Of a DNA stretch of 40,531 nt, positions 26,596 to 40,485 are shown one piece after another. A model generated the notes under the pieces. That model searched no databases, had not been told where the DNA came from, and worked only from the letters and a program-made list of their open reading frames with translations. The translations under genes and the position numbers were made by a program. This DNA is from Gammaproteobacteria bacterium. GTDB taxonomy: Bacteria > Pseudomonadota > Gammaproteobacteria > Steroidobacterales > Steroidobacteraceae. Position 1 is the stretch's first letter; each line of letters begins with the position of its first letter. Where the stretch lies: assembly GCA_003134045.1 (NCBI GenBank), contig PLAH01000114.1, positions 1 through 40,531 of the forward strand, read 5' to 3'.

Positions 26596-26624
26596 ACTAT
26601 ACTAACGGAACCATGGCCAAACAA
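26596..26624 (-). promoter_or_regulatory. Predicted surE promoter with a symmetric -10 box
   Basis: On the minus strand TTGTTT (26624-26619) and TATAGT (26601-26596) are 17 bases apart, giving a leader of about 37 bases to surE. The same bases read TATACT on the plus strand (26598-26603), 10 bases ahead of the Smr-gene ATG. One TATA core could therefore serve both directions, with a nearly leaderless plus transcript. No good plus-strand -35 is seen. Confidence 0.45.
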
Positions 26625-27203
26625 CGCACGACCTACGCCAAGATTGACGCTCCGGCCGCCGATGAGGCACGGACGTTTCGGGCGGCCGTCCGCGATGTGA
26701 AGCCGTTGCCGCAGAAAGCGCTGCCCGAGGGTCTGGCCAAGTCCGGACCGCGCCCACGTCGCCGCAAGCCATCGCCCGCGCATGAAAGCCTCGATGCCGC
26801 CATGCCGCTGGTCGACCCCATGCCTATCGTCGAGGGCAGCGGTGAAGTGCCGGGCATCGCGGGCGGCGATCCGCTCGCCTTCCAACGATCGGGCGTCCGC
26901 ACGCAAGTCGTGCGGCGATTGCGGCGCGGCCTCTTTCCCATCGAGGACGAGTTGGACCTGCATGGCCTGAGTCAGACGGCTGCTCGCGACCAACTCGCCC
27001 AGTTCCTTGCGTGCAACCGCGCTGCCGGCCGGCGTTGCGTGCGCATCATTCACGGCAAGGGCTACCGTTCCGGTGCACGCGGTCCCATATTGAAAATTGC
27101 AGTCGATCTATGGCTGCGTCGCCACTTGGACGTGATGGCCTTCACCTCCGCCCGACCCATCGACGGCGGCACCGGCGCGGTGTACGTACTGCTGCGCGCC
27201 TGA
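26613..27203 (+). CDS. Smr-domain protein (SmrA-like)
   Basis: The 196-residue protein has a basic, disordered N-terminal part (residues 1-95, with PRPRRRKPSP) and a C-terminal Smr domain. The domain shows ELDLHGLSQTAARDQLAQFL, CVRIIHGKGYRSG, LKIAVDLWL and GGTGAVYVLLR. Smr domains bind nucleic acid and some have nicking or RNase activity; recent work links related proteins to ribosome rescue. The LDLHG and HGKG motifs are intact. It lies on the opposite strand between truD and surE, which are adjacent in many gammaproteobacteria. The ATG at 26613 follows GGAACC, a weak ribosome-binding site. Confidence 0.88.
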   Translation: MAKQRTTYAKIDAPAADEARTFRAAVRDVKPLPQKALPEGLAKSGPRPRRRKPSPAHESLDAAMPLVDPMPIVEGSGEVPGIAGGDPLAFQRSGVRTQVVRRLRRGLFPIEDELDLHGLSQTAARDQLAQFLACNRAAGRRCVRIIHGKGYRSGARGPILKIAVDLWLRRHLDVMAFTSARPIDGGTGAVYVLLRA

Positions 27204-27233
27204 GAGTTGCGTGCCGGAGGCGCGCGCTTGAGG

Positions 27234-28319
27234 TCAGTCCTCGTCCGACTCCAATTCCGGCGTCGACCCCACCTCGCAGATTTCGCGCAGCGCCGACGTG
27301 GCGAACTGACCGCGTCCCAGCATGAAACTGAACGTGAGCGTACCCGAGTCGGCTTCGATGGCGAGCTCGCGCACCGCACAACGCAAGGCCCGACGTTCCT
27401 GCGTCAGGCCCTCTGCGCGGAGCAGATCGGCAACGTCCTTGAATTCCCGTGCCACCGCCGCCTCGTGCTCCAGCGAGCGGCCGCGGCCGGGCGGTTCGCC
27501 GCGGCCCCACAGCGGACCCGATGGGTGAATGTCGAACGATGCCACGCGCCGCTGCAACTCCTCGTCCACCGCCGCGACTTGGAAATGACTGCCGCTGCCG
27601 TCGAGACTTGCCAGATCGCCGGGCGCGAGCTGCGACCAATCGCCTGCCTCCACGCGGCGCGCCAGCACGGCGTTGAACATCAGCGAGCGCGCCGCCGACA
27701 ACGCGAAGCTGCGCTCGGTGCGACCGCGCGGCGCCTGCCCGGTCTGCACCCACGCCGCAACACGGTCCAGGTTGAAGCCCTCGCGGCCGAAGCGCTGCGG
27801 GCCGAAATAGTTCGGCACGCCATGCGCGCGCAGCGCCGCGACCTTCATATCCAACTGCTCGCGCGACCAAGCCGCCTTGCGCAGCCTGATTCGAAACCGG
27901 TTGCCGATCAATGCGCCGCGCTTCAGCTTGCGGGCATTGGCTTGTACATCCAGCACTCTGAATTCCGCCGTACGCACGCCGCTCCAGAAGTCCGCGTTAT
28001 TCGCGAGCGCCGGTACGCTGAACCACTGCACCGTCACGGCCTGACGGTCCTTCAAACCCGCATAGCCCACATCGTTGGCCGGCACGCCCGCGAGCCGCGC
28101 GATCTCAGCCGCCACCCAACGCGTGTTGGCCGCTCGTTTCTCGACACGCAACAGCCAATGCGGGCCATTTCCCGAGGGTACGAACGACAATTGCTCTTCG
28201 ACCCGAAAGTCCTCGGGCTGCGCTTTGAACTCGGCGAGCGGCAGCGCCACACCATGCGCCCGCGGCGGAGAGAGAGCGGCGCGGGTCCAGAAATCGGGAC
28301 GCCTGCCGTGCAGGCTCAT
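27234..28319 (-). CDS. truD: tRNA pseudouridine-13 synthase TruD
   Basis: This 361-residue enzyme converts U13 of tRNA-Glu to pseudouridine. The catalytic Asp is in GYAGLKDRQAVTVQWFS (near residue 91). AEFKAQPEDFRVEEQLSF at the N-terminus and GVPNYFGPQRFGREGFNL, typical of TruD, are present. The ATG at 28319 forms an ATGA overlap with the stop of ispDF. It is the last gene of the long pyrG-to-truD run and converges with the Smr-domain gene, with a short wobble-paired GC hairpin in the 30-base gap. Confidence 0.96.
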   Translation of the reverse strand: MSLHGRRPDFWTRAALSPPRAHGVALPLAEFKAQPEDFRVEEQLSFVPSGNGPHWLLRVEKRAANTRWVAAEIARLAGVPANDVGYAGLKDRQAVTVQWFSVPALANNADFWSGVRTAEFRVLDVQANARKLKRGALIGNRFRIRLRKAAWSREQLDMKVAALRAHGVPNYFGPQRFGREGFNLDRVAAWVQTGQAPRGRTERSFALSAARSLMFNAVLARRVEAGDWSQLAPGDLASLDGSGSHFQVAAVDEELQRRVASFDIHPSGPLWGRGEPPGRGRSLEHEAAVAREFKDVADLLRAEGLTQERRALRCAVRELAIEADSGTLTFSFMLGRGQFATSALREICEVGSTPELESDED

Positions 28320-29581
28320 GGGGCGGCGGAATCGAGCGGCGGCGCGGCGGCCGGCGACAATGCACCGAGCAGTACGGCGGCGCTCGCCGCGAGGCCCTCG
28401 CCACGCCCGATGAACCCCAGGCGTTCGGTGGTCGTCGCCTTGATGTTGATGTGCCGCGGCGACACGCCCAGGTCCTCCCCCAGGTTCGCCGCCATGGCCG
28501 AGCGATGTTTGGCGATGCGCGGCGCTTCGGCCAGCACCGTGATATCGGCATTCACCAGCGACAGACCGGCCGCTCTCATGAGGCGCGCCACTTCGCGCAG
28601 GAAGACGCGGCTGTCTGCGCCTCGATAGCGCGGGTCGGTGTCCGGAAAATGTTGACCGATATCGCCCTCGCCCAGCGCGCCGAGCAGGGCATCGCACAAG
28701 GCGTGGATCACGACGTCGCCATCCGAATGCGCCACCACGCCCTTGGGGTAGGGAATTTTCACGCCGCCCATGACGACGTGATCGCCTTCACCGAACGCAT
28801 GCACGTCAAAACCTTGGCCGATCCGCATCTGGCTGCTCCGCTCGTTGATAATGGTCTCGGCCATGGACAAATCTTCGGCGCGTGTCACCTTGATGTTGAA
28901 CGGCGAGCCTCGCACCAATTTTGCCGGCAGCCCCAGCCGCTCCATCGCCTGCGCCTCGTCGGTCGCGGCAATGCCCAGACGGACCACGTCGTCGAGCGCC
29001 TGTTTCAGCTGGGCGTATCCGAACACCTGGGGTGTGAGCGCGCGCCACAGGCCCTCCCGATCCACGGTATCGACCGCGATGCCGCCGCGTTCACGCTTGA
29101 CGGTATCGACGACGGGCGCCGCCAGCAACGCCCCGTTGGTGGCGCCGGCAATTCCCTCGTCGACCGTTTCCACGGCATCGATCAGCGCCTCGAGGTCGGC
29201 CGGAGTCAGGCACGGCCGGGCGGCATCGTGCACCAGAATCCAGTCTTGAGGCTCCGCGTGTCCCTCCAGGGCCTTGAGTCCGTTCATCACGGATTCCTGC
29301 CGATTGGCGCCGCCGACGGTGGTCCGAATCTTGAGGGTGCCCGGGTGCGCGCGCGCCAGCGATGCGGCCACCGCCGGCCAATGCGCATCTTCCTCGGCCA
29401 GAGCGATGACGATGCCTTGGATGCGGGGCTCGCGCAGCAGCGCCGCCAGCGCCCATTCGATGACGGTGGCACCCAGCAAGGGCGCATATTGTTTGGGGGC
29501 GTTGACCTGCGTCGATTCGAAGCGCGCTCCGCGCCCTGCGGCGGGAACGACGGCCCAGACGCGCCGCACGATCGCGCTCAC
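28316..29581 (-). CDS. ispDF: Bifunctional IspD-IspF fusion (MEP pathway)
   Basis: One uninterrupted 421-residue frame holds two consecutive enzymes of isoprenoid synthesis. Residues 1-245 are IspD (MEP cytidylyltransferase), with PAAGRGARF, NAPKQYAPL and VHDAARP. Residues 252-410 are IspF (MECDP synthase), with metal ligands D259, H261 and H293 (GFDVHAF, VVIHALCDALLGALG) and NIKATTTERLGFIGRGEG. The linker (NERSSQ) is only a few residues long. In E. coli the two genes are separate neighbours; fusions are best known from alpha- and epsilonproteobacteria. Met252 is preceded by GGAG seven bases upstream, so separate IspF might also be made internally. It starts with GTG overlapping the ftsB stop (GTGA). 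Confidence 0.93.
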   Translation of the reverse strand: MSAIVRRVWAVVPAAGRGARFESTQVNAPKQYAPLLGATVIEWALAALLREPRIQGIVIALAEEDAHWPAVAASLARAHPGTLKIRTTVGGANRQESVMNGLKALEGHAEPQDWILVHDAARPCLTPADLEALIDAVETVDEGIAGATNGALLAAPVVDTVKRERGGIAVDTVDREGLWRALTPQVFGYAQLKQALDDVVRLGIAATDEAQAMERLGLPAKLVRGSPFNIKVTRAEDLSMAETIINERSSQMRIGQGFDVHAFGEGDHVVMGGVKIPYPKGVVAHSDGDVVIHALCDALLGALGEGDIGQHFPDTDPRYRGADSRVFLREVARLMRAAGLSLVNADITVLAEAPRIAKHRSAMAANLGEDLGVSPRHINIKATTTERLGFIGRGEGLAASAAVLLGALSPAAAPPLDSAAP

Positions 29582-29901
29582 TGGGCGCGGGCGGTGACGC
29601 CGGTCGCGGGGGCGGCGGGCGGCGGCGTCGCGGCGGTGACGACCTGGTAGAAGGTTTCGCTGCTGCCGACCATGCCCAGTTCGCTGCGGGCGCGCTCCTC
29701 GAGCGCGGTCAGCCCGCCTTTCAGGTCGTTGACCTCGGCTACCAGCTGTCGATTGCGCTCGCGCTGCTCCACATTGGCGGCCGCCTGCACGTCCACGGCG
29801 GCACTCAAGCGCGACACCTCACGGACGCCGTGTTCCGAGACCCACACGCGGTACTGTAGCAGCACCACGCCTAAAGCCAATATGGCAGCGAAAATCCTCA
29901 T
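29578..29901 (-). CDS. ftsB: Cell division protein FtsB
   Basis: This 107-residue bitopic protein of the FtsQLB complex has a transmembrane helix at about 3-20 (IFAAILALGVVLLQY). A periplasmic coiled coil follows at about 28-70 (heptads through ERNRQLVAEVNDLKGGLTALEERAR), ending in SELGMV, the usual FtsB end of the coil. The last 25 residues are Pro/Ala/Thr-rich and not conserved. Its place between eno and ispD is the standard gammaproteobacterial order. It overlaps ispDF by GTGA. Confidence 0.93.
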   Translation of the reverse strand: MRIFAAILALGVVLLQYRVWVSEHGVREVSRLSAAVDVQAAANVEQRERNRQLVAEVNDLKGGLTALEERARSELGMVGSSETFYQVVTAATPPPAAPATGVTARAQ

Positions 29902-29926
29902 GGGGACAGGAGCTTAGCACGATCTC

Positions 29927-33701
<3,775 letters not shown>

Positions 33702-33757
33702 TTAAAAGGTTGCGATGCACGAACTCATCGAGTCGCGATATTGCAACGAAGCCAATT

Positions 33758-33784
33758 GGAATTAATGGGAATTCGACGGGAATT
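33758..33784. promoter_or_regulatory. Helically phased GGAATT words upstream of pyrG
   Basis: GGAATT begins at 33758, 33768 and 33779, spacings of 10 and 11 bases, so all three face the same side of the helix. The block is AT-richer than everything around it and lies about 72-98 bases ahead of pyrG. It could be an UP-element, a bent segment or repeated half-sites of a regulator (inference). Confidence 0.4.
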
Positions 33785-33843
33785 CAGGTTAGCACATCGG
33801 ACTATGCGCGACAATATCGCCTTGGTGTCGCGGCATATCTGCA

Positions 33844-33859
33844 CGCCGTCGCGACGGCG
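33844..33859. promoter_or_regulatory. Perfect 16-bp palindrome after tilS
   Basis: CGCCGTCGCGACGGCG is fully self-complementary. It lies 33 bases past the tilS stop and about 160 bases ahead of pyrG. It may be the stem of a Rho-assisted end for the tilS transcript or a dyad operator; there is no T-run. Confidence 0.35.
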
Positions 33860-33891
33860 CGGCTGATCCCCCGCGACCCGCGTTACGCCGG

Positions 33892-35352
33892 TTACACGAC
33901 GATGGGCCCGTTCTCCCACACGCAGCCGACGCCCTGCACACCGGCAGCGACGCACCAGCGGGCGTCCTGCCACAGATCGCCGACGGCAACCAGCGCATCG
34001 CCCGCAAACACCAGCGGCAGCGCATCGCGCATCCACGGCAGAAGCCCGAGCGACTGGCAAAGATGTTGCACGCTCTGGGTCTTGGCGCGCGGATGGGGCC
34101 GGAGCGTCTCGCCGCCCTGCCGTCGGCGCACGGTGAGCGTTTGCGGCAATCGCGCCGCATCCAAGCCGCCGGGCCGCGGCATCAGGCGCAGCATCCCGAG
34201 ACCGTCGCCCAAGTCCAGGCACGGTGCGGCATCGAGGCACGCGGCCGGAGCCCGGGGTGCGCCGCAATCGGGCGCCACCGCTCGGTCGGGCGCTCCGCCT
34301 CGTGCGAGCGCCTTGCTTGGGCCGAGCACCCGGTTTGCACCGATCGGCCACGCGAGACATTCCGCCATGCGGGGCACGCTCGCTGCCGTCAGAAACAACC
34401 GGTCCCGGTAGCGCCGCAACGCGTGCTCGCCCCACGCCACTGTCGGCAGGTGGTCCTCGTTGGCTTCCATGATCTGGCGCAGCGCCTCCGCGAGGCGCGC
34501 CGTCGACGGCGGCGTCACGGCGCGCGCGGCGATCCAATGGCGCACCACGTTGTGCTGCTGCGTCGCGCGCAGCGCGCGCAGGCCGACGACGGACAGCGCA
34601 TCGCCATCGCGCAGCGCCTGCGCGGCGAGCGCCGCCGCTTCATCCAGCAATTCCTGCGCATCCGCCGCGTGCCGCGCGGCCCGCGACAAGGCCAGCGCCG
34701 CGCCCGGCCAGCGTCGCTCCAGCACCGGCCAGACCTGCGCGCGCAGATACGCGCGATCGAAGCGTGCATCGAGGTTCATCGGATCGTCGATGGCGCTGAT
34801 CCGCGCAGCCTCGCCGAAGGCGGCAAGATCGCGCTTGGCGACCTCGAGCAGCGGCCGCACATGCCAGCCCAGCCCCAGCGGGCGGCAGTACGGCATCGCC
34901 GACATGCCCTTGAGACCGGCGCCGCGCAGCAGCTGCAACAGCACCGTTTCGGCTTGATCCAGGGCGTGGTGCGCGGTCAACAGACACTCGTTGTCGGCGA
35001 GGTCGAGCGCCAGTGCAGCGTAGCGCGCGTCGCGGGCGGCCGCCTCGACCGACACGCCGCGCGAGGCATCGACGTTCACGTCGAGGATTTTGACAGGGAC
35101 ATCGAGCCGACGGCACAACTCGGCGCAGGCGCGCGCGAAATCGGCCGCGGCGGGCTGCAGCCCGTGATTGACGTGCACGGCGCGAACCGGCAGGCGGGGA
35201 GCGCCTGCTTCACTTGCCGCGCGCCACTGGCATAACGCCGCCAGCAGCACGGCGGAATCCATGCCGCCGCTGAGGGCGATCGCGAGGCCGGTCGTCGCGC
35301 TCGGCAGGTGGGCCTCCAGGATTGCGCCGAGGGAGGCCGCCGAGAAGCTCAT
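33892..35352 (-). CDS. tilS: tRNA(Ile)-lysidine synthetase
   Basis: This 486-residue enzyme modifies C34 of the minor tRNA-Ile to lysidine so that it reads AUA. The ATP-binding PP-loop is ALSGGMDSAVLL (S28-S33). NHGLQP, DARYAAL, LLTAHHALDQAETVLLQLLRGAGLKGMSAM and DPMNLDARFDRAYLR follow the family. The C-terminal substrate-binding domains are present (RRRQGGETLRP, LPWMRDALPLVFAGDALVAVGDLW). Residues about 350-375 are an Ala/Pro/Arg-rich insertion between the two C-terminal parts. It starts 5 bases after accA and ends the lpxB-rnhB-dnaE-accA-tilS run. Confidence 0.96.
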   Translation of the reverse strand: MSFSAASLGAILEAHLPSATTGLAIALSGGMDSAVLLAALCQWRAASEAGAPRLPVRAVHVNHGLQPAAADFARACAELCRRLDVPVKILDVNVDASRGVSVEAAARDARYAALALDLADNECLLTAHHALDQAETVLLQLLRGAGLKGMSAMPYCRPLGLGWHVRPLLEVAKRDLAAFGEAARISAIDDPMNLDARFDRAYLRAQVWPVLERRWPGAALALSRAARHAADAQELLDEAAALAAQALRDGDALSVVGLRALRATQQHNVVRHWIAARAVTPPSTARLAEALRQIMEANEDHLPTVAWGEHALRRYRDRLFLTAASVPRMAECLAWPIGANRVLGPSKALARGGAPDRAVAPDCGAPRAPAACLDAAPCLDLGDGLGMLRLMPRPGGLDAARLPQTLTVRRRQGGETLRPHPRAKTQSVQHLCQSLGLLPWMRDALPLVFAGDALVAVGDLWQDARWCVAAGVQGVGCVWENGPIVV

Positions 35353-35357
35353 GCGCT

Positions 35358-36329
35358 TTAGGCTTCGCGCGCCGAGTCCCGGAACACGCCGAAGCCGCGC
35401 AGACGCGCCTGCCGGGCGTCCAGCAAGGTGGTCACGGGCTGATTACAGAGTTCCGCCAAGTGCTTGATCATGCTCTGCTTGAGCACTTCGGCCATACCCT
35501 GCGGATCGCGATGCGCGCCGCCGTGCGGCTCGCGCAGGACCTCATCGACCAGCCCCAATTTCTTGAGCCGCTCCGCGGTGCCGCCCATGGCGTCCGCCGC
35601 GATTTCCTTCTTATCGGTGCTCTTCCACAGAATGGAGGCGCAGCTCTCGGGTGAAATCACGCCATAGACGCTGAACTGCAGCATCACCAGCCGGTCGCAG
35701 ACGCCGATGGCGAGCGCGCCGCCCGAGCCGCCCTCGCCGATGACCACGCTCAACACCGGTGCCGCGAGGTTCGACATCTCGAACAGGTTGCGCGCGATGG
35801 CCTCGCTCTGCCCGCGCTCCTCCGAACCGATGCCCGGGTAGGCTCCCGGCGTGTCGATCAGCGTGACGACGGGAATGCGAAAGCGCTCGGCCATGCGCAT
35901 CAGGCGCAGCGCCTTGCGGTAACCCTCGGGCTTCGGCATGCCGTAATTGCGCCGCACGCGCTCCTTGGTGTCGCGGCCCTTCTGCTGTCCGATCAACATC
36001 ACGGGCGAACCCTCGAGGCGCGCCAGGCCGCCGACGATGGCGAGATCGTCGCTGTACATTCGGTCGCCGTGCAGTTCATGCCAGTCGGTGAAAATCATGG
36101 AAACGTAATCGAGCGTATAGGGACGCTGTGGATGACGCGCCAGCTGCGTGATTTGCCACGGCGAGAGGTTCGCGAAAATGCTGGTGGTCAGCGCGCGGCT
36201 CTTCGACTGCAGCCGCTTGATCTCTTCCGCGAGATTGACGCTCGAGTCGGTGCCCAAGAATCTGAGCTCCTCGATCTTCGCCTCGAGTTCGGCAATGGGC
36301 TGTTCAAATTCCAGAAAATTCATCGCCAT
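35358..36329 (-). CDS. accA: Acetyl-CoA carboxylase carboxyltransferase subunit alpha
   Basis: This 323-residue subunit, with AccD, transfers the carboxyl group from biotin to acetyl-CoA, the first step of fatty-acid synthesis. Motifs: [18 protein letters not shown] at the N-terminus, [48 protein letters not shown], and [19 protein letters not shown], which builds the oxyanion hole. There are two candidate starts: ATG 36329, inside the dnaE end, and ATG 36323, which makes ATGA with the dnaE stop. The first is given, and only two residues depend on it. Confidence 0.97.
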   Translation of the reverse strand: MAMNFLEFEQPIAELEAKIEELRFLGTDSSVNLAEEIKRLQSKSRALTTSIFANLSPWQITQLARHPQRPYTLDYVSMIFTDWHELHGDRMYSDDLAIVGGLARLEGSPVMLIGQQKGRDTKERVRRNYGMPKPEGYRKALRLMRMAERFRIPVVTLIDTPGAYPGIGSEERGQSEAIARNLFEMSNLAAPVLSVVIGEGGSGGALAIGVCDRLVMLQFSVYGVISPESCASILWKSTDKKEIAADAMGGTAERLKKLGLVDEVLREPHGGAHRDPQGMAEVLKQSMIKHLAELCNQPVTTLLDARQARLRGFGVFRDSAREA

Positions 36330-39300
36330 GAAGACGTTTCCTCGCCGCGAATGTCATTTCGCGGACCATACACTAAATACCAGCCGTCGCGGCCGACCAG
36401 AGCGGACAATTTATCCAGCAACTCGCGGGTCGGCCGGATCGACCAGCTATCCCCCAAATTGAGCCGGCCGGAATACTCGGGCCGTTTCAGGACCACGCTC
36501 ACGCCGCAGGGACCGCGGACGTAAGGCTTCAACATGTCCTCGAATTTCGCCATGCCTTGCGCGCCATCGAAGGTCTCGGGCCAGCGCAGCCACAGGCGCC
36601 GCGCGAACCGCTCGCGCGCGCGGTCGATGTCCATGACCGTCTTGGCCTGCAAACGCCACGCCTCGATGAAATCGTCGAAGCGCAGCGAGCCCTCGATGAC
36701 CAGAATCGCGTCCTTGACGATGATGTCGCGATGCTGCTGGAAGGTCTCCTCGAACAGCGTGACCTCGAGACGTCCGGTACGGTCGTCCAGGATCAGGGTC
36801 ACGCGATTCGGCCGGCGGCGAATCTCGAGGACCAAACCCGCCACGGTGGCGGGTTTGCCTGCCGACCAGGTGCGTTCGCCGTTGGCCGAGGGTTTCGGCG
36901 TCGGCCGGGGCCCGCCCACGTCGACCAGGCGGGCGCCCACCAGAAACTTCAAGTCAGGCTCGTACGGCGTGATGGGATGGCCGGTCAAGAACAGACCGAG
37001 CGTTTCGCGCTCGCCCGCCAGGCGCTGCGCCTCGCTCCAGTCGGCGATCACGGCGTCCTCGGCGGCGGAGAGACCGAACAGATCCACTTGTCCGACGCTC
37101 ATGGCGCGCGAGTTCTGCTCGCCGAGATGCACCGCCCGATCGAGCTGGCTGGTCAACGTGGCGCGGTTCGCACCGATGCGATCGAGGCTTCCCGATCGGA
37201 TCAGGGCCTCGAACACGCGCCGGTTGACCCGCTGCAGATCGACGCGCCGGCACAGATCGGGAAGGCTCGCGTAGGGGCCGTTGGCGGTGCGCTCCTCGAT
37301 GATGGCCTCGACCGCCGAGGCGCCCACGCCCTTGATGGCTCCCATGCCATAGCGAATGCTCTTGGGGCCCGCCACTCGAAAGGCGTACACCGATTCGTTC
37401 ACGTCGGGCGGCTCGACTTCGAGATTCATGCTGGCGCATTCGTCGATGAGCGTGACCACCTTGTCGGTCTTGTCCATGTCCGAGGACAGCACCGCGGCCA
37501 TGAAGGCCGCGGGATAGTGTGCCTTGAGCCAGGCCGTCTGATAGGACAAGAGGGCGTAGGCCGCGGAATGCGACTTGTTGAAGCCGTAGCCCGCAAACTT
37601 TTCCATCAAGTCGAAAATCATCGTGGCCTGCGCCTCGGGCACTCCACGCGCGACCGCACCGTTCACGAAGACGGAACGCTGGTTGGCCATCTCCTCGGCC
37701 TTCTTCTTGCCCATGGCCCGGCGCAGCAGATCGGCGCCGCCCAAGGTGTAGCCGGCCAGGATCTGTGCGATCTGCATGACCTGTTCCTGGTACAGGATCA
37801 CGCCGTAGGTGGCCTCGAGCACGGGCTTCAAATCGGGGTGCAGGTAATCGATGGTCGCGCCGGTGGTGTCGTGCTTGCGCGCGATGAAGTCATCCACCAT
37901 GCCGGACTGCAGCGGTCCGGGACGAAACAGCGCGACCAGCGCCACGATGTCGCCGAAGCGGTCGGGCTGCAGGCGGCGGATGAGATCCTTCATGCCGCGC
38001 GATTCGAGCTGGAACACCGCCGTGGTGCGCGTGCTCTTCAGCAACGCGTAGGTCGCCTGATCGTCCATGGGCAAGGCGCTGATGATGAGCTTGGGTTCGC
38101 CGGCTTTCGCGCGTTCCGCATTGATGTCGCGCACCGCCCAATCGATGATGGTCAGGGTGCGCAGCCCCAGGAAGTCGAACTTCACCAGGCCGGCCGCTTC
38201 GACATCGTCCTTGTCGAATTGCGTGACCGGCGTGGTGCTGCCCTCTTCGCAGTAGAGCGGCGTGAAGTCGGTGAGTACCGAGGGAGCGATGACCACGCCG
38301 CCGGCGTGGGTGCCGGCGTTGCGCGCGAGGCCCTCGAGCGTGCGGGCGAGATCGATCAACTCGCGCACCTCGGCGTCGCCGTCGTACAGCCGCCGCAGTT
38401 CCTCCTCCTGGGCCAGCGCCTTGTCGAGAGTGATGCCGATTTCGAAGGGAATCAGCTTCGCGATCTTGTCGACATAACCGTAGTTGTGGCCGAGCACCCG
38501 GCCGACATCGCGAATCACGGCCTTCGCCGCCAAGGTACCGTAGGTGATGATCTGCGAGACGCGCTCGCGGCCGTATTTCTGGGCCACGTACTCGATCACC
38601 CGGTCGCGTCCGTCCATGCAGAAGTCGACGTCGAAGTCCGGCATGGAGACGCGTTCGGGATTCAAGAATCGCTCGAACAGCAGATCGTGATCGATGGGAT
38701 CGAGATCGGTGATGCCGAGGACGAACGCCACCAATGAGCCCGCACCGGAACCGCGCCCCGGACCCACCGGCACGCCGTTCTCGCGCGCCCAGCGGATGAA
38801 ATCGGCGACGATCAGGAAGTAGCCGGCGAATCCCATGCTGGCGATGACGCGCAGCTCGAGCGCCAGGCGCGCCTCGTAGGCCGCGGCGTCGCGCGTCACG
38901 CCCAGCAGCGCCTGCGCCTGGGCCAGGCGCAGGCCCAAGCCGCGCTCCGCTTCTTCGTACAGGAATTTCTCGGTGGTGCTGCCGGCGGGCACCGGATACG
39001 CGGGCAGCATGGACGAACCCAGCTTGATCTCGAGCGAACAGCGTTTGGCGACTTCGACGGTGTTCAGCAGCAGCTCGGGCGCATCGGCGAACAGCTCCGC
39101 CATTTCCGCCGGCGTCTTCAAGTACTGCTCCTCGGAGTAGCGCCGGGCCCGGCTGGTGTCGGCGAGCTGCGCGCCGTCGTGGATGCAAACCCGGGCTTCG
39201 TGGGCGTCGAATTCCGGGCGCGTCAGGAACCGCACATCGTTGGTGGCGACCGCCGCGACGCCCCGCTCCTGGGCCATGTCCAGCGCCGCTTCGGCGTACA

Positions 39301-39838
39301 CCGCTTCGCCCGCCCGCCCGGTGCGTTGCACCTCGAGGTAGAAGCGATCGCCGCACAAGTCCTGCCACCGCTCGAGGCAGCGCGCCGCCTCCTCGTCCTT
39401 GCCGCGGGCGAAAGCCTGGCCGATGTCGCCCTCGGCGCCGCCCGACAGCACGATCAAGCCGGTGAGCACGTCCCGCTGCAGCCAACTGCGCTCCAGCATG
39501 GGCGCGCCGCGCTGCTGCCCTTCGAGGAAGGAACGCGTCACGAGCTGGGTCAAATGCCGATAGCCCACCAGGTTTTGACACAGGAACACGACGCGCGACG
39601 GCGGCGCCCGCTCGCCCACCTCGCGCACCCAGGCATCGACACCGATCAAGGGCTTGACGCCGGCGCCCTGCGCCTCCTTGTAGAACTTGACCATCGCAAA
39701 CAAGTTGCTCTGATCGGTCAGCGCGACGGCCGGCATGCCGGCGGCGGCCACGGCGGCCATCAGTTCCGGCACCCGCACGATGCCATCCACCAGCGAGTAC
39801 TCGGTATGCAGCCGCAGATGCACGAACGGATGAGTCAC
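36320..39838 (-). CDS. dnaE: DNA polymerase III subunit alpha
   Basis: The 1172-residue replicative polymerase subunit has these domains in order. An N-terminal PHP domain begins [15 protein letters not shown]. The palm carries the catalytic aspartates in [14 protein letters not shown], about one third along, with [12 protein letters not shown] before it. Fingers include [11 protein letters not shown], and [17 protein letters not shown] is typical. Toward the C-terminus lie the helix-hairpin-helix ([16 protein letters not shown]) and the OB fold ([21 protein letters not shown]). It starts with GTG at 39838, whose GTGA overlaps the rnhB stop. Length and order match the gammaproteobacterial enzyme. 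Confidence 0.98.
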   Translation of the reverse strand: MTHPFVHLRLHTEYSLVDGIVRVPELMAAVAAAGMPAVALTDQSNLFAMVKFYKEAQGAGVKPLIGVDAWVREVGERAPPSRVVFLCQNLVGYRHLTQLVTRSFLEGQQRGAPMLERSWLQRDVLTGLIVLSGGAEGDIGQAFARGKDEEAARCLERWQDLCGDRFYLEVQRTGRAGEAVYAEAALDMAQERGVAAVATNDVRFLTRPEFDAHEARVCIHDGAQLADTSRARRYSEEQYLKTPAEMAELFADAPELLLNTVEVAKRCSLEIKLGSSMLPAYPVPAGSTTEKFLYEEAERGLGLRLAQAQALLGVTRDAAAYEARLALELRVIASMGFAGYFLIVADFIRWARENGVPVGPGRGSGAGSLVAFVLGITDLDPIDHDLLFERFLNPERVSMPDFDVDFCMDGRDRVIEYVAQKYGRERVSQIITYGTLAAKAVIRDVGRVLGHNYGYVDKIAKLIPFEIGITLDKALAQEEELRRLYDGDAEVRELIDLARTLEGLARNAGTHAGGVVIAPSVLTDFTPLYCEEGSTTPVTQFDKDDVEAAGLVKFDFLGLRTLTIIDWAVRDINAERAKAGEPKLIISALPMDDQATYALLKSTRTTAVFQLESRGMKDLIRRLQPDRFGDIVALVALFRPGPLQSGMVDDFIARKHDTTGATIDYLHPDLKPVLEATYGVILYQEQVMQIAQILAGYTLGGADLLRRAMGKKKAEEMANQRSVFVNGAVARGVPEAQATMIFDLMEKFAGYGFNKSHSAAYALLSYQTAWLKAHYPAAFMAAVLSSDMDKTDKVVTLIDECASMNLEVEPPDVNESVYAFRVAGPKSIRYGMGAIKGVGASAVEAIIEERTANGPYASLPDLCRRVDLQRVNRRVFEALIRSGSLDRIGANRATLTSQLDRAVHLGEQNSRAMSVGQVDLFGLSAAEDAVIADWSEAQRLAGERETLGLFLTGHPITPYEPDLKFLVGARLVDVGGPRPTPKPSANGERTWSAGKPATVAGLVLEIRRRPNRVTLILDDRTGRLEVTLFEETFQQHRDIIVKDAILVIEGSLRFDDFIEAWRLQAKTVMDIDRARERFARRLWLRWPETFDGAQGMAKFEDMLKPYVRGPCGVSVVLKRPEYSGRLNLGDSWSIRPTRELLDKLSALVGRDGWYLVYGPRNDIRGEETSSWR

Positions 39839-40485
39839 GGGGCGGTAAGCTCGAGTTCCAGGTCGGCCGCGTCCCAATCGAACTCGGACTGCCACTCGTC
39901 GTCTTCGTCCAGCAACGAGCCCACCGGGGCGAACGAGCGTCGATGCAGCGGGCACGGGCCGTGCTCGATCAGAAGGCGCCGATGCAGGGCCGTCGCGTAG
40001 CCCTTGTGACTTGCGAATGCATATTGAGGATAGACGGCATGCATCTGATTCATATAGTGATCGCGGGCGGTTTTTGCCAGGATGGATGCTGCGCTGATCG
40101 CCGCCTCCGTGGCATCGCCGCCAATGATAGCGCGGGCGCGCATGTCCGCGCCCAGGCCCCCGAGTCGAGGCAGCCGATTGCCATCCACCAGCAGCACGTG
40201 CGGAGGACAGGCCATCGACAGCACGGCCCGGCGCATCGCCAGGAAGGTCGCATGCAGGATATTGAGCGAGTCGATTTCGGCGGGATCGGCCCAGCCGATG
40301 CCGAAGCACAGCGCGCGCCGTCGGATGACCACGCTCAATCGAGCGCGCGCCTCGGGCGAGAGCACCTTCGAGTCCGCCATGCCGGCGATGGGACGGCCCG
40401 GCCGCAGGATCACCGCGGCAGCCACCACCGGCCCGGCCAGCGGCCCACGGCCCGCCTCGTCCACACCGGCAATTCGCAGCCTCAC
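39835..40485 (-). CDS. rnhB: Ribonuclease HII
   Basis: This 216-residue enzyme removes RNA, including single ribonucleotides, from DNA duplexes. The acidic active site is [15 protein letters not shown] at the N-terminus (D-E pair), with LLVDGNRLP and further acidic residues in [31 protein letters not shown] is also typical. The start is GTG at 40485, forming GTGA with the stop of the gene on the right edge. An acidic tail ([23 protein letters not shown]) extends beyond the usual end. Confidence 0.97.
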   Translation of the reverse strand: MRLRIAGVDEAGRGPLAGPVVAAAVILRPGRPIAGMADSKVLSPEARARLSVVIRRRALCFGIGWADPAEIDSLNILHATFLAMRRAVLSMACPPHVLLVDGNRLPRLGGLGADMRARAIIGGDATEAAISAASILAKTARDHYMNQMHAVYPQYAFASHKGYATALHRRLLIEHGPCPLHRRSFAPVGSLLDEDDEWQSEFDWDAADLELELTAP

